From positions 62,001 to 126,000 of the forward strand of contig NZ_VCNP01000056.1 of NCBI RefSeq assembly GCF_006782915.1: a DNA stretch of 64,000 nt, in the 5' to 3' direction. This DNA is from Streptomyces calvus. GTDB taxonomy: Bacteria; Actinomycetota; Actinomycetes; Streptomycetales; Streptomycetaceae. Positions 40,018 through 49,196 of the stretch are shown here, piece by piece (the first letter of the stretch is position 1; each line of letters opens with the position of its first letter). A model generated the notes under the pieces. The model was not told the DNA's origin and did not search any database. It saw only the letters and a list, made by a program, of their open reading frames with translations. The position numbers and the translations under genes were made by a program.

Positions 40018-40236
40018 GGACGCCCCACGTCATTCGGCCCGTCCGAATGCGGACGCGGACGCCCGCTCCAACCGGCTGATCCGGTTGTGACGGACGCCCC
40101 ACGTCATCCGGCCCGTCGGGATGTGGACGCCCCACGTCATTCGACCCGTCCGAATGCGGACGCCCCACATCATCCGGCCCGTCCGAATGCGGACGCGGAC
40201 GCCGCGGACGCCCGCACCAACCGGCTGATCCGGTTG
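40018..40236. repeat. Degenerate 33-bp tandem repeats with flanking 20-bp direct repeats
   Basis: GGACGCCCCACGTCAT-like units start at 40018, 40092, 40125 and 40158 (last three at 33-bp period), each ending in a CCCGTC(C/G)(G/A)A(A/T)G word. The 20-bp sequence beginning CCAACCGGCTG occurs twice (40068-40087 and 40217-40236). No gene is visible in 39946-40362. Confidence 0.8.
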
Positions 40237-40256
40237 ATGCGGGCGCCCGCAACATT

Positions 40257-40330
40257 CAGCCCGTCCGGCGTTCGAGGACGAGGCCGTTGAGCCGACGGGG
40301 GTCCGGGGGCGAAGCCCTCGGCGGCCCCGA
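40257..40330. repeat. Streptomyces dispersed intergenic element
   Basis: CAGCCCGTCCGGCGTTCGAG...GACGAGGCCGTTGAG followed by GGGGTCCGGGGGCGAAGCCC. From memory this is a common extragenic repeat in Streptomyces genomes, found at gene ends; it can fold and may stop transcription. It shares CCCGTCCG with the adjacent 33-bp repeats. Confidence 0.6.
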
Positions 40331-40362
40331 CTTCGGCCCACCTCCCGCTAACCGCCGGAGGC

Positions 40363-42018
40363 TCACGCGTCGTAGACGTCGGCCTTCTTCGGCGTCGCCT
40401 CCTGCACCGCCGTGCTCAGGGACGACGACCGCGCACCGAACTTCGTGGTGTCCACGCCGTTCTCCTCAAGCACCTTGATCGCGGCGGAGTGCACCACTCG
40501 CAGCACCGGCGTGGCCGCCCTGAGCGCGTCGTCCGCCATGAAACGGTGCCGCCACGGCTTGTCCGCCCACGCGTGGCGCAGACCGAACGGCTCCGGCAGG
40601 CTCAGCTTGCCGCCGAGCCAGTACAGCAGCGGCGGGTACCAGGTCAGCGGCGCCCGCGCGGCCAGGCGCACCACCTCGTCCGAGTCGACCAGCGGGAGCT
40701 TGATCTTCCGGGTCTCCCAGAACTTGATCGACTTCTGGACCTCCTTCTCCTTCGCCGCAGGCTTGCTGGTGAACAGCGAGTGCACCGGCCCCAGCGCGTG
40801 TCCTGTCACCTCGATGCGCAGCGTCTCGTGCAGCACGGTCACCGTGATCAGCATGGTGATCACCAGCTGGCCGTCCCACAGCGTCCACTGCACGCCCAGG
40901 TAGTGCCGGTCGCCCGCACCGAACTGCTGCTTGTTGCAGATCTCCTGAACCGCGTGCGGCTTGACCTGGTACGCCTCGACGTCCGTGCCGTCGGGGCGGG
41001 ACACCGAACCGGCGTTCTCGCCGATCGGGGTGACGATCCAGTGCCGTACGGACGGCTTCGGGAAGCCCCCGGTGTGCAGCGGACCGCGCTCCAGCATGCG
41101 CAGCTGGTCGTGGATGGCCCTGACGACGTCCCAGCTGCGGAACGGGTTGATCTCCCGGCCCGGGTCGGCCGGCACCAGATCCTCCGCGAGCTGCCAGCTG
41201 CCCCAGCGCGTGCCCATGCCGAGTATGCCCTTGGGCCCGGCGTAGAACACGGAGTTGGACTGCTGCTCGGCGCTGAGCCGGGCCAGGGACTGGCGCAGCG
41301 CCTCGGCCGCCGTCTCGCCGGGGCTGCTCGGCACCGCCTCGGGCACCTTGGCGCCGACACTGCTGCCGGAGAGCAGGCCGCTCCAGCGCTCCCGCAGGTC
41401 GTGCGCCGTGCGCTCGCAGATCCGCTTCGCCCAGAACCAGCCCACCACCGGGGCGACCACCGCGGCGCGCGCGTACCAGCCCCAGAACCCGCCGAACGGC
41501 ATGCGGATCAGGAAGAGCACGGCGAGCGCGGCCACCGCGAGCAGCAGGACGGTCGCGAGCACGCCGGCCCGCTTGTCCTCCCGCTTGGCCATCGTCGTGC
41601 GGATCTGGAAGACCAGCAGCCACATGAGCAGGCCCGGCAGGAACAGCACGCCGCACAGGACCATGATGGCGCTCAGCCAGTTGTCCCGATCCCGGCGGAT
41701 GCGGTGGGCCGCGAGCGCGTGCTCCACGACCACCTGCGGCTGGGTGCCGAAGGACTGGATGAGCGGCGCGCGCCCCGGGCCCAGCATCCGGTCGATGAGG
41801 GCCCGTGAGAACGCCTCGCCCAGATTCGGCCGGAACAGCGCCAGCCTCGGCTTGCTGACGGCCGACTTGTGCCATTCGTTGTTGGCCTTGAGTATCTCCT
41901 CGGCCTCGTTGTCCCGGTAGGCCGCCGAGGCCAGCGCGAACGTCGGCGTCTGTCCCTCGTCGCCCGTGCGCGGTACCTGCGGACCGAAGAACTCCGCGTA
42001 ACCGCCCTCAACGGTCAT
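40363..42018 (-). CDS. Conserved integral membrane protein of unknown function
   Basis: A 551-residue protein with a soluble N-terminus (AYRDNEAEEILKANNEWHKSAV), about four transmembrane helices between residues about 115 and 195 (LSAIMVLCGVLFLPGLLMWLLVF, VLATVLLLAVAALAVLFLI), a large soluble domain (about 215-420) and a hydrophobic stretch GQLVITMLITVTVLHETL. ATG 42018 has GGGGGCGGG upstream. I recognise no family. It is followed by the EF-G-like gene on the same strand but separated by a hairpin, so probably independent. Confidence 0.75.
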   Translation of the reverse strand: MTVEGGYAEFFGPQVPRTGDEGQTPTFALASAAYRDNEAEEILKANNEWHKSAVSKPRLALFRPNLGEAFSRALIDRMLGPGRAPLIQSFGTQPQVVVEHALAAHRIRRDRDNWLSAIMVLCGVLFLPGLLMWLLVFQIRTTMAKREDKRAGVLATVLLLAVAALAVLFLIRMPFGGFWGWYARAAVVAPVVGWFWAKRICERTAHDLRERWSGLLSGSSVGAKVPEAVPSSPGETAAEALRQSLARLSAEQQSNSVFYAGPKGILGMGTRWGSWQLAEDLVPADPGREINPFRSWDVVRAIHDQLRMLERGPLHTGGFPKPSVRHWIVTPIGENAGSVSRPDGTDVEAYQVKPHAVQEICNKQQFGAGDRHYLGVQWTLWDGQLVITMLITVTVLHETLRIEVTGHALGPVHSLFTSKPAAKEKEVQKSIKFWETRKIKLPLVDSDEVVRLAARAPLTWYPPLLYWLGGKLSLPEPFGLRHAWADKPWRHRFMADDALRAATPVLRVVHSAAIKVLEENGVDTTKFGARSSSLSTAVQEATPKKADVYDA

Positions 42019-42195
42019 TCCCGCCCCCGATCGCCGCGACTGTCGTCATGCGGCCTTCCCGACTTCCTTGCTGCGCACACCTGTTGATCAGTTCTTCAGC
42101 GTATCTCCAGGCGATGGTGTGCGTCGCCGGAAGGCGCAAGGCGGGCGCCGACGGGACGTGAAGCGTCCTGAAGCCGCCGGTGCGCGGCGCGTGCG

Positions 42196-42227
42196 CGGGT
42201 GCCCGCGGAGGTGTCCGCGGGCACCCG
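42196..42227 (-). terminator. Terminator after EF-G-like gene
   Basis: A perfect 14-bp stem CGGGTGCCCGCGGA with a 4-nt loop, seven bases after the minus-strand stop at 42235. Confidence 0.8.
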
Positions 42228-42234
42228 GCGGTGG

Positions 42235-44433
42235 TCAGGAGGCGCTGCGCGCCTCCTCCTTGACGCGTTCCGCGATCTGCGGCGGCATGGGTTCGTGCCG
42301 CGCGTACCGGCGGCTGAAGCGGGCGGTGCCGTGCGACAGGGAGCGCAGGTCGACGGCGTAGCGGCCGATCTCGATCTCCGGGACCTCGGCCCTGACGAGG
42401 GTGCGTCCGGCGGGCGACTGCTCGGTGCCGAGGACCCGGCCGCGCCGCCCGGACAGGTCGCTCATCACCGCGCCGACGTAGTCGTCGCCGACCAGGACGC
42501 TCACCTCGGCCACCGGCTCCAGCAGATGGATCCTCGCGTCCGCGGCCGCCTCCCGCAGGGCGAGGGCGCCGGCCGTCTGGAACGCGGCGTCCGAGGAGTC
42601 CACGGAGTGCGCCTTGCCGTCGAGGAGCGTCACCCGCACGTCGATCAGCGGATGGCCCGCCGCGACCCCCTTGGCGGCCTGGGCGCGTACGCCCTTCTCG
42701 ACCGAGGGGATGAACTGCCGCGGCACGGCGCCGCCGACGACCTTGTCCACGAACTCGATGCCCGAGCCGTTCGGCAGCGGCTCCACCTCGATCTCGCAGA
42801 TGGCGAACTGGCCGTGCCCGCCGGACTGTTTGACGTGCCGGCCGCGCCCGGCGGCCTTCCCGCCGAACGTCTCCCGGAGCGACACCCGGTGCGGCACGAC
42901 GTCGACCTGGACGCCGTAGCGGCTGCGCAGCCGCTCCAGTGCCACGTCCGCGTGCGCCTCGCCCAGGCACCACAGCACCACCTGGTGGGTGTCCTGGTTC
43001 TGCTCCAGGCGCATCGTCGGGTCCTCGGCCACCAGCCGGGCCAGGCCCTGCGACAGCTTGTCCTCGTCGGGCTTGCTGTGCGCCTGGATGGCCAGCGGCA
43101 GCAGCGGGTCGGGCATCTCCCACGGCTCCATGAGCAGCGGGTCGTCCTTGGCGGACAGGGTGTCGCCGGTCTCCGCGCGGCCGAGCTTCGCCACACAGGC
43201 GAGGTCGCCCGCGATGACGTGCGACACCGGCCGCTGCTGTTTGCCGAACGGCGTGGACAGGGCGCCGATCCGCTCGTCGACGTCGTGGTCCTCGTGGCCC
43301 CGGTCGGCCAGCCCGTGCCCGGAGACGTGCACCGTCTGGTCGGCGCGCAGGGTGCCGGAGAACACGCGCACCAGCGAGATCCGGCCGACGTACGGGTCGG
43401 AGGAGGTCTTCACGACCTCCGCGACCAGCGGCGCGTCCGGGTCGCACGGCGCGAGGTCGCGCGGCCGGCCGTCGAGGGTGGTCACGCGCGGGGTGCCGTG
43501 CTCCAGCGGGGTCGGGAAGCCGCGGGTGATCAGCTCCAGCAGCTCGACCGTGCCGAGCCCCTGGCGGGCGCCCGCGGCGGCGGGAGCGGCGGCCAGGACG
43601 GGGAAGAACACCCCGCGCGCGACCGCCCGTTCCAGGTCCTCGATCAGCGTCTTGACGTCGACCTGTTCACCGCCGAGGTAGCGGTCCATGAGGGTCTCGT
43701 CCTCGCTCTCGGCGATGATGCCCTCGATCAGCCGGCCGCGCGCCTCCTCGATGAGCGGCAGGTGCTCCTCGCCGGGCTCGGACTCCTTGCGTTCGCCACC
43801 GGAGTAGTCGAACAGCTTCTGCGACAGCAGCCCGATCAGACCGTGCACGGGCGCGTGCCCGTCGGGCCCCTCCGGGCCGCGCAGCGGCAGGTACAGCGGC
43901 AGCACGGCGTCCGGGTCGTCACCGCCGAAGGCCTCCGCGCAGACCCGCGTCATCTCCTCGAAGTCCGCGCGGGCCGCCTCCAGGTGGGTGACGACGATGG
44001 CGCGGGGCATGCCGACCGCCGCGCACTCGTCCCAGACCATCCGTGTCGAGCCGTCCACGCCGTCCGAGGCCGAGACGACGAAGAGGGCCGCGTCCGCCGC
44101 GCGCAGACCGGCCCTGAGCTCCCCGACGAAGTCGGCGTATCCAGGGGTGTCCAGCAGGTTGACCTTGATGCCGTCCCACTCCAGCGGCACCAGCGAGAGC
44201 TGCACGGAGCGCTGCTGCCGGTGCTCGATCTCGTCGTAGTCGGAGACGGTGCCGCCGTCCTCCACGCGGCCCGCCCGGTTCACCGCTCCCGCGGTCAGCG
44301 CGAGAGCCTCCACCAGAGTCGTCTTGCCCGATCCCGAGTGGCCGACCAGCACCACATTCCGAAGGGACGCGGGGTGGTCGGCCGCCTGTGCCCTGCCGGC
44401 GGCCCCGGGGTGTGTGTGCGCCTTGTCGCCCAT
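42235..44433 (-). CDS. EF-G-like translational GTPase (FusA2 type)
   Basis: A 732-residue protein with the full EF-G domain order. The G domain has P-loop GHSGSGKTT, a QRSVQLS switch and DTPGY, but the G4 motif that should read NKxD is THLE (VVTHLEAARAD), so guanine specificity is doubtful. Domains II-V follow (VRVFSGTLRADQ, QDTHQVVLWCLGEAHADVALERL, domain IV/V HQIDVKVTLLDG-like). It is a second, non-canonical EF-G of the type found in actinobacteria; the true fusA is elsewhere. ATG 44433 with GGGAGG. Role in translation or ribosome rescue unproven. Confidence 0.85.
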   Translation of the reverse strand: MGDKAHTHPGAAGRAQAADHPASLRNVVLVGHSGSGKTTLVEALALTAGAVNRAGRVEDGGTVSDYDEIEHRQQRSVQLSLVPLEWDGIKVNLLDTPGYADFVGELRAGLRAADAALFVVSASDGVDGSTRMVWDECAAVGMPRAIVVTHLEAARADFEEMTRVCAEAFGGDDPDAVLPLYLPLRGPEGPDGHAPVHGLIGLLSQKLFDYSGGERKESEPGEEHLPLIEEARGRLIEGIIAESEDETLMDRYLGGEQVDVKTLIEDLERAVARGVFFPVLAAAPAAAGARQGLGTVELLELITRGFPTPLEHGTPRVTTLDGRPRDLAPCDPDAPLVAEVVKTSSDPYVGRISLVRVFSGTLRADQTVHVSGHGLADRGHEDHDVDERIGALSTPFGKQQRPVSHVIAGDLACVAKLGRAETGDTLSAKDDPLLMEPWEMPDPLLPLAIQAHSKPDEDKLSQGLARLVAEDPTMRLEQNQDTHQVVLWCLGEAHADVALERLRSRYGVQVDVVPHRVSLRETFGGKAAGRGRHVKQSGGHGQFAICEIEVEPLPNGSGIEFVDKVVGGAVPRQFIPSVEKGVRAQAAKGVAAGHPLIDVRVTLLDGKAHSVDSSDAAFQTAGALALREAAADARIHLLEPVAEVSVLVGDDYVGAVMSDLSGRRGRVLGTEQSPAGRTLVRAEVPEIEIGRYAVDLRSLSHGTARFSRRYARHEPMPPQIAERVKEEARSAS

Positions 44434-44731
44434 GATCCTGCCTCCCGTGCACGGTGAGGTCACTGTGGGCGCGGACCCGCGGAATCCGCGTGCGGTGCGG
44501 CTCCGGCGACGCCCGCGGTCATTCGAGCTTTCCACTCCCGTCACGGTGCGTCCATACGAAGGACGTGATCCGGACTCCGGCCCTGATCACGGCGGTGCGG
44601 CCGGTCCGGGCCGCGGGCGGCGGTGCGGGCGGCCGGGTGCCACTCCGCCGCGTACGCGCGCGCGTGGCTACGATTGGGCCCGCCGGGTGGCCAGCAGGGG
44701 CCACGCGGCCCCACCGACCGTCGGGAAGGCC

Positions 44732-45433
44732 ATGCTGAACAAGTACGCGCGTGCATTCTTCACGCGTGTCCTCACACCGTTCGCCGCGTTTCTCATCCGG
44801 CGGGGGGTCAGCCCGGACACGGTCACGCTCATCGGCACCGCCGGAGTGGTCGCGGGCGCGCTGGTCTTCTACCCCAGGGGCGAGTTCTTCTGGGGCACGG
44901 TCGTGATCACGCTGTTCGTGTTCTCCGACCTGGTCGACGGCAACATGGCCCGCCAGCTGGGCCGCTCCAGCCGCTGGGGCGCCTTCCTCGACTCCACCCT
45001 CGACCGGGTCGCCGACGGAGCGGTCTTCGGCGGCTTCGCCCTGTGGTACGCGGGCAACGGTGACGACAACGTCCTGTGCGCCGTCTCGATCTTCTGCCTG
45101 GCCAGCGGCCAGGTGGTGTCGTACACCAAGGCGCGCGGCGAGTCGATCGGGCTGCCGGTCGCCGTGAACGGGCTGGTCGAGCGGGCCGAGCGGCTGGTGG
45201 TCTCGCTGGTCGCGGCCGGTCTCGCGGGCCTGCACGCGTTCGGTGTGCCCGGCATCCAGTACCTGCTGCCGGTGGCCCTGTGGATCGTGGCCGTCGGCAG
45301 CCTGGTCACGCTGATCCAGCGGGTCGTCACCGTGCGCCGGGAGTCCGCCGAGGCCGAGGCGGCCGACGCGGAGGCCGCCGACGCGGAGGCCGCCGGACGG
45401 CAGGAGACCCGGGGGAGCGAAGCCGCGAAGTGA
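44732..45433 (+). CDS. pgsA: Phosphatidylinositol-phosphate synthase (CDP-alcohol phosphotransferase)
   Basis: A 233-residue integral membrane enzyme joining CDP-diacylglycerol to inositol 1-phosphate, first step of phosphatidylinositol mannoside synthesis. The CDP-alcohol signature D-x2-DG-x2-AR-x8-G-x3-D-x3-D is complete in DLVDGNMARQLGRSSRWGAF and STLDRVAD. There are six hydrophobic segments. The C-terminal tail is an EAADAEAADAEAA repeat, unusual and dispensable-looking. ATG 44732. GTGA overlap with the acyltransferase confirms the operon. A 298-bp gap separates it from the divergent EF-G-like gene. Confidence 0.88.
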   Translation: MLNKYARAFFTRVLTPFAAFLIRRGVSPDTVTLIGTAGVVAGALVFYPRGEFFWGTVVITLFVFSDLVDGNMARQLGRSSRWGAFLDSTLDRVADGAVFGGFALWYAGNGDDNVLCAVSIFCLASGQVVSYTKARGESIGLPVAVNGLVERAERLVVSLVAAGLAGLHAFGVPGIQYLLPVALWIVAVGSLVTLIQRVVTVRRESAEAEAADAEAADAEAAGRQETRGSEAAK

Positions 45434-46374
45434 GCGCACAACAGCGGCTGACCGACGCCCTGTACGGCGCCGGCTGGGGCACGGTCAAGCGCCTGCCCGA
45501 GCCGGTGGCCGTCCGCCTCGGCCGGACCATCGCCGACCTCGCCTGGAAGCAGCGCGGCGCGGGCGTGCAGCGGCTGGAGCGCAACTACGCGCGGGTGGTG
45601 CCGGGCGCCACGCCCGAGCGGCTCGCCGAACTGTCCCGAGCGGGCATGCGGTCCTACCTGCGCTACTGGATGGAGTCCTTCCGGCTGCCGGCCTGGAGCG
45701 CCGAGCGCATCGCGGCCGGCCTCGACCTCAAGGACCTGCACCACCTGACCGACGGCATGGCGGCCGGCAAGGGCGTGATCGCCGCGCTGCCGCACCTCGC
45801 CAACTGGGACCTGGCCGGCGCCTGGGTCACCACCAAGCTCGGCATACCGTTCACCACCGTCGCCGAACGCCTCAAGCCGGAGACGCTGTACGACCGGTTC
45901 GTCGCCTACCGCGAGGGCCTCGGCATGGAGGTGCTGCCGCACAACGGCGGCTCCGCCTTCGGCACCCTGGCCCGGCGGCTGCGCGACGGCGGACTGGTCT
46001 GCCTGGTCGCCGACCGCGACCTGTCCGCCTCCGGCGTCGAGGTCGACTTCTTCGGCGAGAGGGCCCGGATGCCGGCCGGCCCCGCCCTCCTCGCCCAGCA
46101 CACCGGGGCCCGGCTGCTGCCGGTCACCCTCTGGTACGACGACTCACCCGTCATGCGCGGACGCCTGCTCCCACCGGTCGAGGTCCCCGAGTCAGGTACC
46201 CGCTCCGAGAAGACGTCTGCCATGACACAGGCGCTGGCCGACGCCTTCGCCACGGGAATCGCCGAGCATCCGGAGGACTGGCACATGCTGCAGCGCCTGT
46301 GGACCGCGGACCTCGATCCCGCCCGGGATCCCGCGACGGCGGCTTCCCAGCAGGACCGGAAGGGGACCTCGTGA
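45430..46374 (+). CDS. Phosphatidylinositol mannoside acyltransferase
   Basis: A 314-residue LpxL/HtrB-like acyltransferase. The catalytic H-x4-D motif reads LPHLANWDLAG, followed by VAERLKPE and a conserved CLVADRDLS, as in the mycobacterial enzyme that acylates phosphatidylinositol mannosides. It is peripheral to the inner membrane. GTG 45430 overlaps the pgsA stop by four bases, and its own stop overlaps the pimA GTG, so the three genes form a coupled operon. The specific acyl acceptor is inferred from context. Confidence 0.85.
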   Translation: MSAQQRLTDALYGAGWGTVKRLPEPVAVRLGRTIADLAWKQRGAGVQRLERNYARVVPGATPERLAELSRAGMRSYLRYWMESFRLPAWSAERIAAGLDLKDLHHLTDGMAAGKGVIAALPHLANWDLAGAWVTTKLGIPFTTVAERLKPETLYDRFVAYREGLGMEVLPHNGGSAFGTLARRLRDGGLVCLVADRDLSASGVEVDFFGERARMPAGPALLAQHTGARLLPVTLWYDDSPVMRGRLLPPVEVPESGTRSEKTSAMTQALADAFATGIAEHPEDWHMLQRLWTADLDPARDPATAASQQDRKGTS

Positions 46375-47534
46375 GGATCGGCATCGTCTGCCCGTACTCC
46401 TGGGACGTGCCGGGCGGCGTCCAGTTCCACATCCGGGACCTGGCCGAGTACTTCATCCGGCTCGGACACGAGGTGTCCGTCCTCGCCCCGGCCGACGACG
46501 ACACCCCGCTGCCGCCGTACGTCGTCTCGGCGGGCCGCGCGGTGCCGGTGCCGTACAACGGGTCGGTGGCCCGGCTGAACTTCGGCTTCCTGTCGGCCGC
46601 GCGGGTGCGGCGCTGGCTGCACGACGGCGCCTTCGACGTCGTCCACATCCACGAGCCGACCTCGCCCTCGCTCGGCCTGCTGACCTGCTGGGCGGCCGAG
46701 GGCCCGATCGTCGCCACCTTCCACACGTCCAACCCGCGCTCCCGCGCGATGATCGCCGCGTACGCGATCCTCCAGGCGGCCCTGGAGAAGATCAGCGCGC
46801 GGATCGCGGTGAGCGAGTACGCCCGCCGCACCCTCGTGGAGCACCTCGGCGGGGACGCGGTGGTCATCCCGAACGGCGTCGACGTCGACTTCTTCGCCGA
46901 GGCCGAGCCCAGACCGGAGTGGCAGGGCGACACCATCGGCTTCATCGGCCGCATCGACGAGCCCCGCAAGGGCCTGCCGGTGCTGATGAAGGCCCTGCCC
47001 AAGATCCTCGCCGCCCGCCCGCAGACCCGGCTGCTGGTCGCCGGCCGGGGCGACGAGGAGGAGGCGGTGGAGTCGCTGCCGAAGGAGCTGCGATCGCGCG
47101 TGGAGTTCCTCGGCATGATCAGCGACGAGGACAAGGCCCGTCTGCTGCGCAGCGTCGACGTGTACGTGGCGCCCAACACCGGCGGCGAGAGCTTCGGCAT
47201 CATCCTCGTCGAGGCCATGTCCGCCGGCGCGCCGGTGCTCGCCTCGGACCTCGACGCGTTCGCCCAGGTGCTCGACCGGGGTGCCGCCGGTGAACTCTTC
47301 GCCAACGAGGACGCCGACGCGCTCGCCGAGGCGGCCGTACGGCTCCTCGCCGACCCCGAGCGCCGCGCGGAGCTGCGCGAACACGGCAGCGCCCATGTGC
47401 GCCGCTTCGACTGGTCCACGGTCGGCGCGGACATCCTGTCGGTCTACGAGACGGTCACCGCCGGCGCGGCGGCGGTCGCGGCCGACGACCGCGCCACGGG
47501 ACTGCGGGCCCGGTTCGGCCTGGCCCGCGACTGA
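46371..47534 (+). CDS. pimA: Phosphatidylinositol alpha-mannosyltransferase
   Basis: A 387-residue GT4/GT-B glycosyltransferase that adds mannose from GDP-mannose to phosphatidylinositol. It begins with the typical RIGIVCPYSWDVPGGVQFH and has VVHIHEPTSPS, IGFIGRIDEPRKGL and the C-terminal E-x7-E nucleotide motif SFGIILVEAMSAG. GTG 46371 overlaps the acyltransferase stop (GTGA). It is the third gene of the PIM operon and is followed by a hairpin. Substrate specificity follows from the neighbours and family. Confidence 0.88.
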   Translation: MRIGIVCPYSWDVPGGVQFHIRDLAEYFIRLGHEVSVLAPADDDTPLPPYVVSAGRAVPVPYNGSVARLNFGFLSAARVRRWLHDGAFDVVHIHEPTSPSLGLLTCWAAEGPIVATFHTSNPRSRAMIAAYAILQAALEKISARIAVSEYARRTLVEHLGGDAVVIPNGVDVDFFAEAEPRPEWQGDTIGFIGRIDEPRKGLPVLMKALPKILAARPQTRLLVAGRGDEEEAVESLPKELRSRVEFLGMISDEDKARLLRSVDVYVAPNTGGESFGIILVEAMSAGAPVLASDLDAFAQVLDRGAAGELFANEDADALAEAAVRLLADPERRAELREHGSAHVRRFDWSTVGADILSVYETVTAGAAAVAADDRATGLRARFGLARD

Positions 47535-47539
47535 CGGCC

Positions 47540-47573
47540 GGGCCGCGGCCCCGATGGACGGCGGCCGCGGCCC
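47540..47573 (+). terminator. Terminator of pgsA-pimA operon
   Basis: GGGCCGCGGCC pairs with GGCCGCGGCCC over a 12-nt loop, starting 6 bp after the pimA stop. Confidence 0.75.
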
Positions 47574-47594
47574 GCGGTACTAGCCTTTTCGCCC

Positions 47595-48137
47595 GTGACC
47601 GCAACCCTGATCTGGATCCTCGTCGCCCTCGTCGCGACCGGCCTCTACCTGAGCTGGACCGCGGGGCGGCTGGACCGGCTGCACGCCCGTATCGACGCCG
47701 CCCGTGCCGCCCTCGACGCGCAGCTGCTGCGCCGCGCCTCGGTGGCGCAGGAACTGGCCACCTCCGGCGTGCTCGACCCGGCCGCCTCGATCGTGCTGTA
47801 CGAGGCGGCGCACGCCGCACGGCAGGCCGTGGAGGAACAGCGCGAGGTCGCCGAGAGCGAACTGAGCCAGGCGCTGCGCGCGGTCTTCGCCGACGCGCCG
47901 CAGGTCGACGCGGTCCGGGAGGCGCCCGGGGGAGAGGACGCGGCCCTGGAGCTGGCCGAGGCGGTCCGCCGGGTGCCGATGGCGCGCCGCTTCCACAACG
48001 ACGCCGTACGGGCCGCGCGGGCGCTGCGCCGGCACCGCAAGGTGCGCTGGTTCCGGCTGGCGGGACACGCGCCCTTCCCGATGGCCTTCGAGATGGACGA
48101 CGAGCCGCCGGCCGCGCTGGTCGAGCGGGCCGCGTAG
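47595..48137 (+). CDS. LemA-like single-pass membrane protein
   Basis: A 180-residue protein with one N-terminal helix (LIWILVALVATGLYLSW) followed by a long, Arg/Glu/Ala-rich helical region (RLDRLHARIDAARAALDAQLLRR), a topology like LemA but with only weak sequence resemblance. Residues after about 150 contain WFRLAGHAPFPMAFE. GTG 47595 has no ribosome site; TAGCCT about eight bases upstream may be a -10 for a leaderless transcript. Function unknown. Confidence 0.68.
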   Translation: MTATLIWILVALVATGLYLSWTAGRLDRLHARIDAARAALDAQLLRRASVAQELATSGVLDPAASIVLYEAAHAARQAVEEQREVAESELSQALRAVFADAPQVDAVREAPGGEDAALELAEAVRRVPMARRFHNDAVRAARALRRHRKVRWFRLAGHAPFPMAFEMDDEPPAALVERAA

Positions 48138-48163
48138 AGACGGTTTCCGGCCACCCTCGGGAC

Positions 48164-48195
48164 GGAAGCCGACCGAAAAGGATCCACCGGCTTCC
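48164..48195 (+). terminator. Hairpin before pdxS
   Basis: GGAAGCCG pairs with CGGCTTCC across a 16-nt loop, 27 bp after the membrane-protein stop. Confidence 0.5.
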
Positions 48196-48277
48196 CATTG
48201 GCCCTTGCTGTGGACTGGTCCGTTCACGTTTCCTCGGTGCTGCAGAAACCCCCTCTTTCCCCTCAGCGAGGTCATTC

Positions 48278-49189
48278 GTGTCCAGCACGCTCTCCGAAAA
48301 CCAGGGTCCCGAGACCGGCACCGCGCGCGTCAAGCGCGGCATGGCCGAGCAGCTCAAGGGCGGCGTGATCATGGACGTCGTCACGCCGGAGCAGGCGAAG
48401 ATCGCCGAGGATGCCGGTGCCGTCGCCGTCATGGCCCTGGAGCGGGTCCCGGCCGACATCCGCAAGGACGGCGGCGTGGCCCGCATGTCCGACCCGGACA
48501 TGATCGAGGGCATCATCGACGCGGTCTCCATCCCCGTGATGGCCAAGTCCCGCATCGGCCACTTCGTCGAGGCCCAGGTGCTGCAGTCGCTCGGCGTCGA
48601 CTACATCGACGAGTCCGAGGTCCTCACCCCGGCCGACGAGGTCAACCACTCCGACAAGTGGGCGTTCACCACGCCGTTCGTCTGCGGCGCCACCAACCTC
48701 GGCGAGGCCCTGCGCCGTATCGCCGAGGGCGCGGCGATGATCCGCTCCAAGGGCGAGGCCGGCACCGGCAACGTCGTGGAGGCCGTGCGCCACCTGCGCC
48801 AGATCAAGAACGAGATCGCCCGTCTGCGCGGCTACGACAACCACGAGCTGTACGCCGCCGCCAAGGAGCTGCGCGCCCCCTACGAGCTGGTCAAGGAGGT
48901 CGCCGAACTCGGCAAGCTCCCCGTGGTGCTGTTCTCCGCCGGCGGCGTGGCCACCCCGGCCGACGCCGCGCTGATGCGCCAGCTCGGCGCCGAGGGCGTC
49001 TTCGTCGGCTCCGGCATCTTCAAGTCCGGCGACCCGGCCAAGCGCGCCGCCGCCATCGTCAAGGCCACCACCTTCTACGACGACCCGAAGATCATCGCGG
49101 ACGCGTCCCGCAACCTCGGCGAGGCCATGGTCGGCATCAACTGCGACACCCTCCCCGAGGCCGAGCGCTACGCCAACCGCGGCTGGTGA
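48278..49189 (+). CDS. pdxS: Pyridoxal 5'-phosphate synthase subunit PdxS
   Basis: A 303-residue TIM-barrel enzyme that builds PLP from ribose 5-phosphate, glyceraldehyde 3-phosphate and ammonia from PdxT. Motifs are RVKRGMAEQLKGGVIMDV, the catalytic Lys in IPVMAKSRIGHFVEAQ, and the GGVATPADAALMRQLG phosphate loop. GTG 48278 follows GAGG. It is 7 bp from pdxT, completing the deoxyxylulose-independent pathway. Twelve PdxS and twelve PdxT normally form the active complex. Confidence 0.97.
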   Translation: MSSTLSENQGPETGTARVKRGMAEQLKGGVIMDVVTPEQAKIAEDAGAVAVMALERVPADIRKDGGVARMSDPDMIEGIIDAVSIPVMAKSRIGHFVEAQVLQSLGVDYIDESEVLTPADEVNHSDKWAFTTPFVCGATNLGEALRRIAEGAAMIRSKGEAGTGNVVEAVRHLRQIKNEIARLRGYDNHELYAAAKELRAPYELVKEVAELGKLPVVLFSAGGVATPADAALMRQLGAEGVFVGSGIFKSGDPAKRAAAIVKATTFYDDPKIIADASRNLGEAMVGINCDTLPEAERYANRGW

Positions 49190-49196
49190 CCCACCC

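Noticed and set aside
40018..40236. CRISPR-like 33-bp repeats
   Set aside because: Repeats are contiguous and degenerate with no unique spacers and no cas genes.
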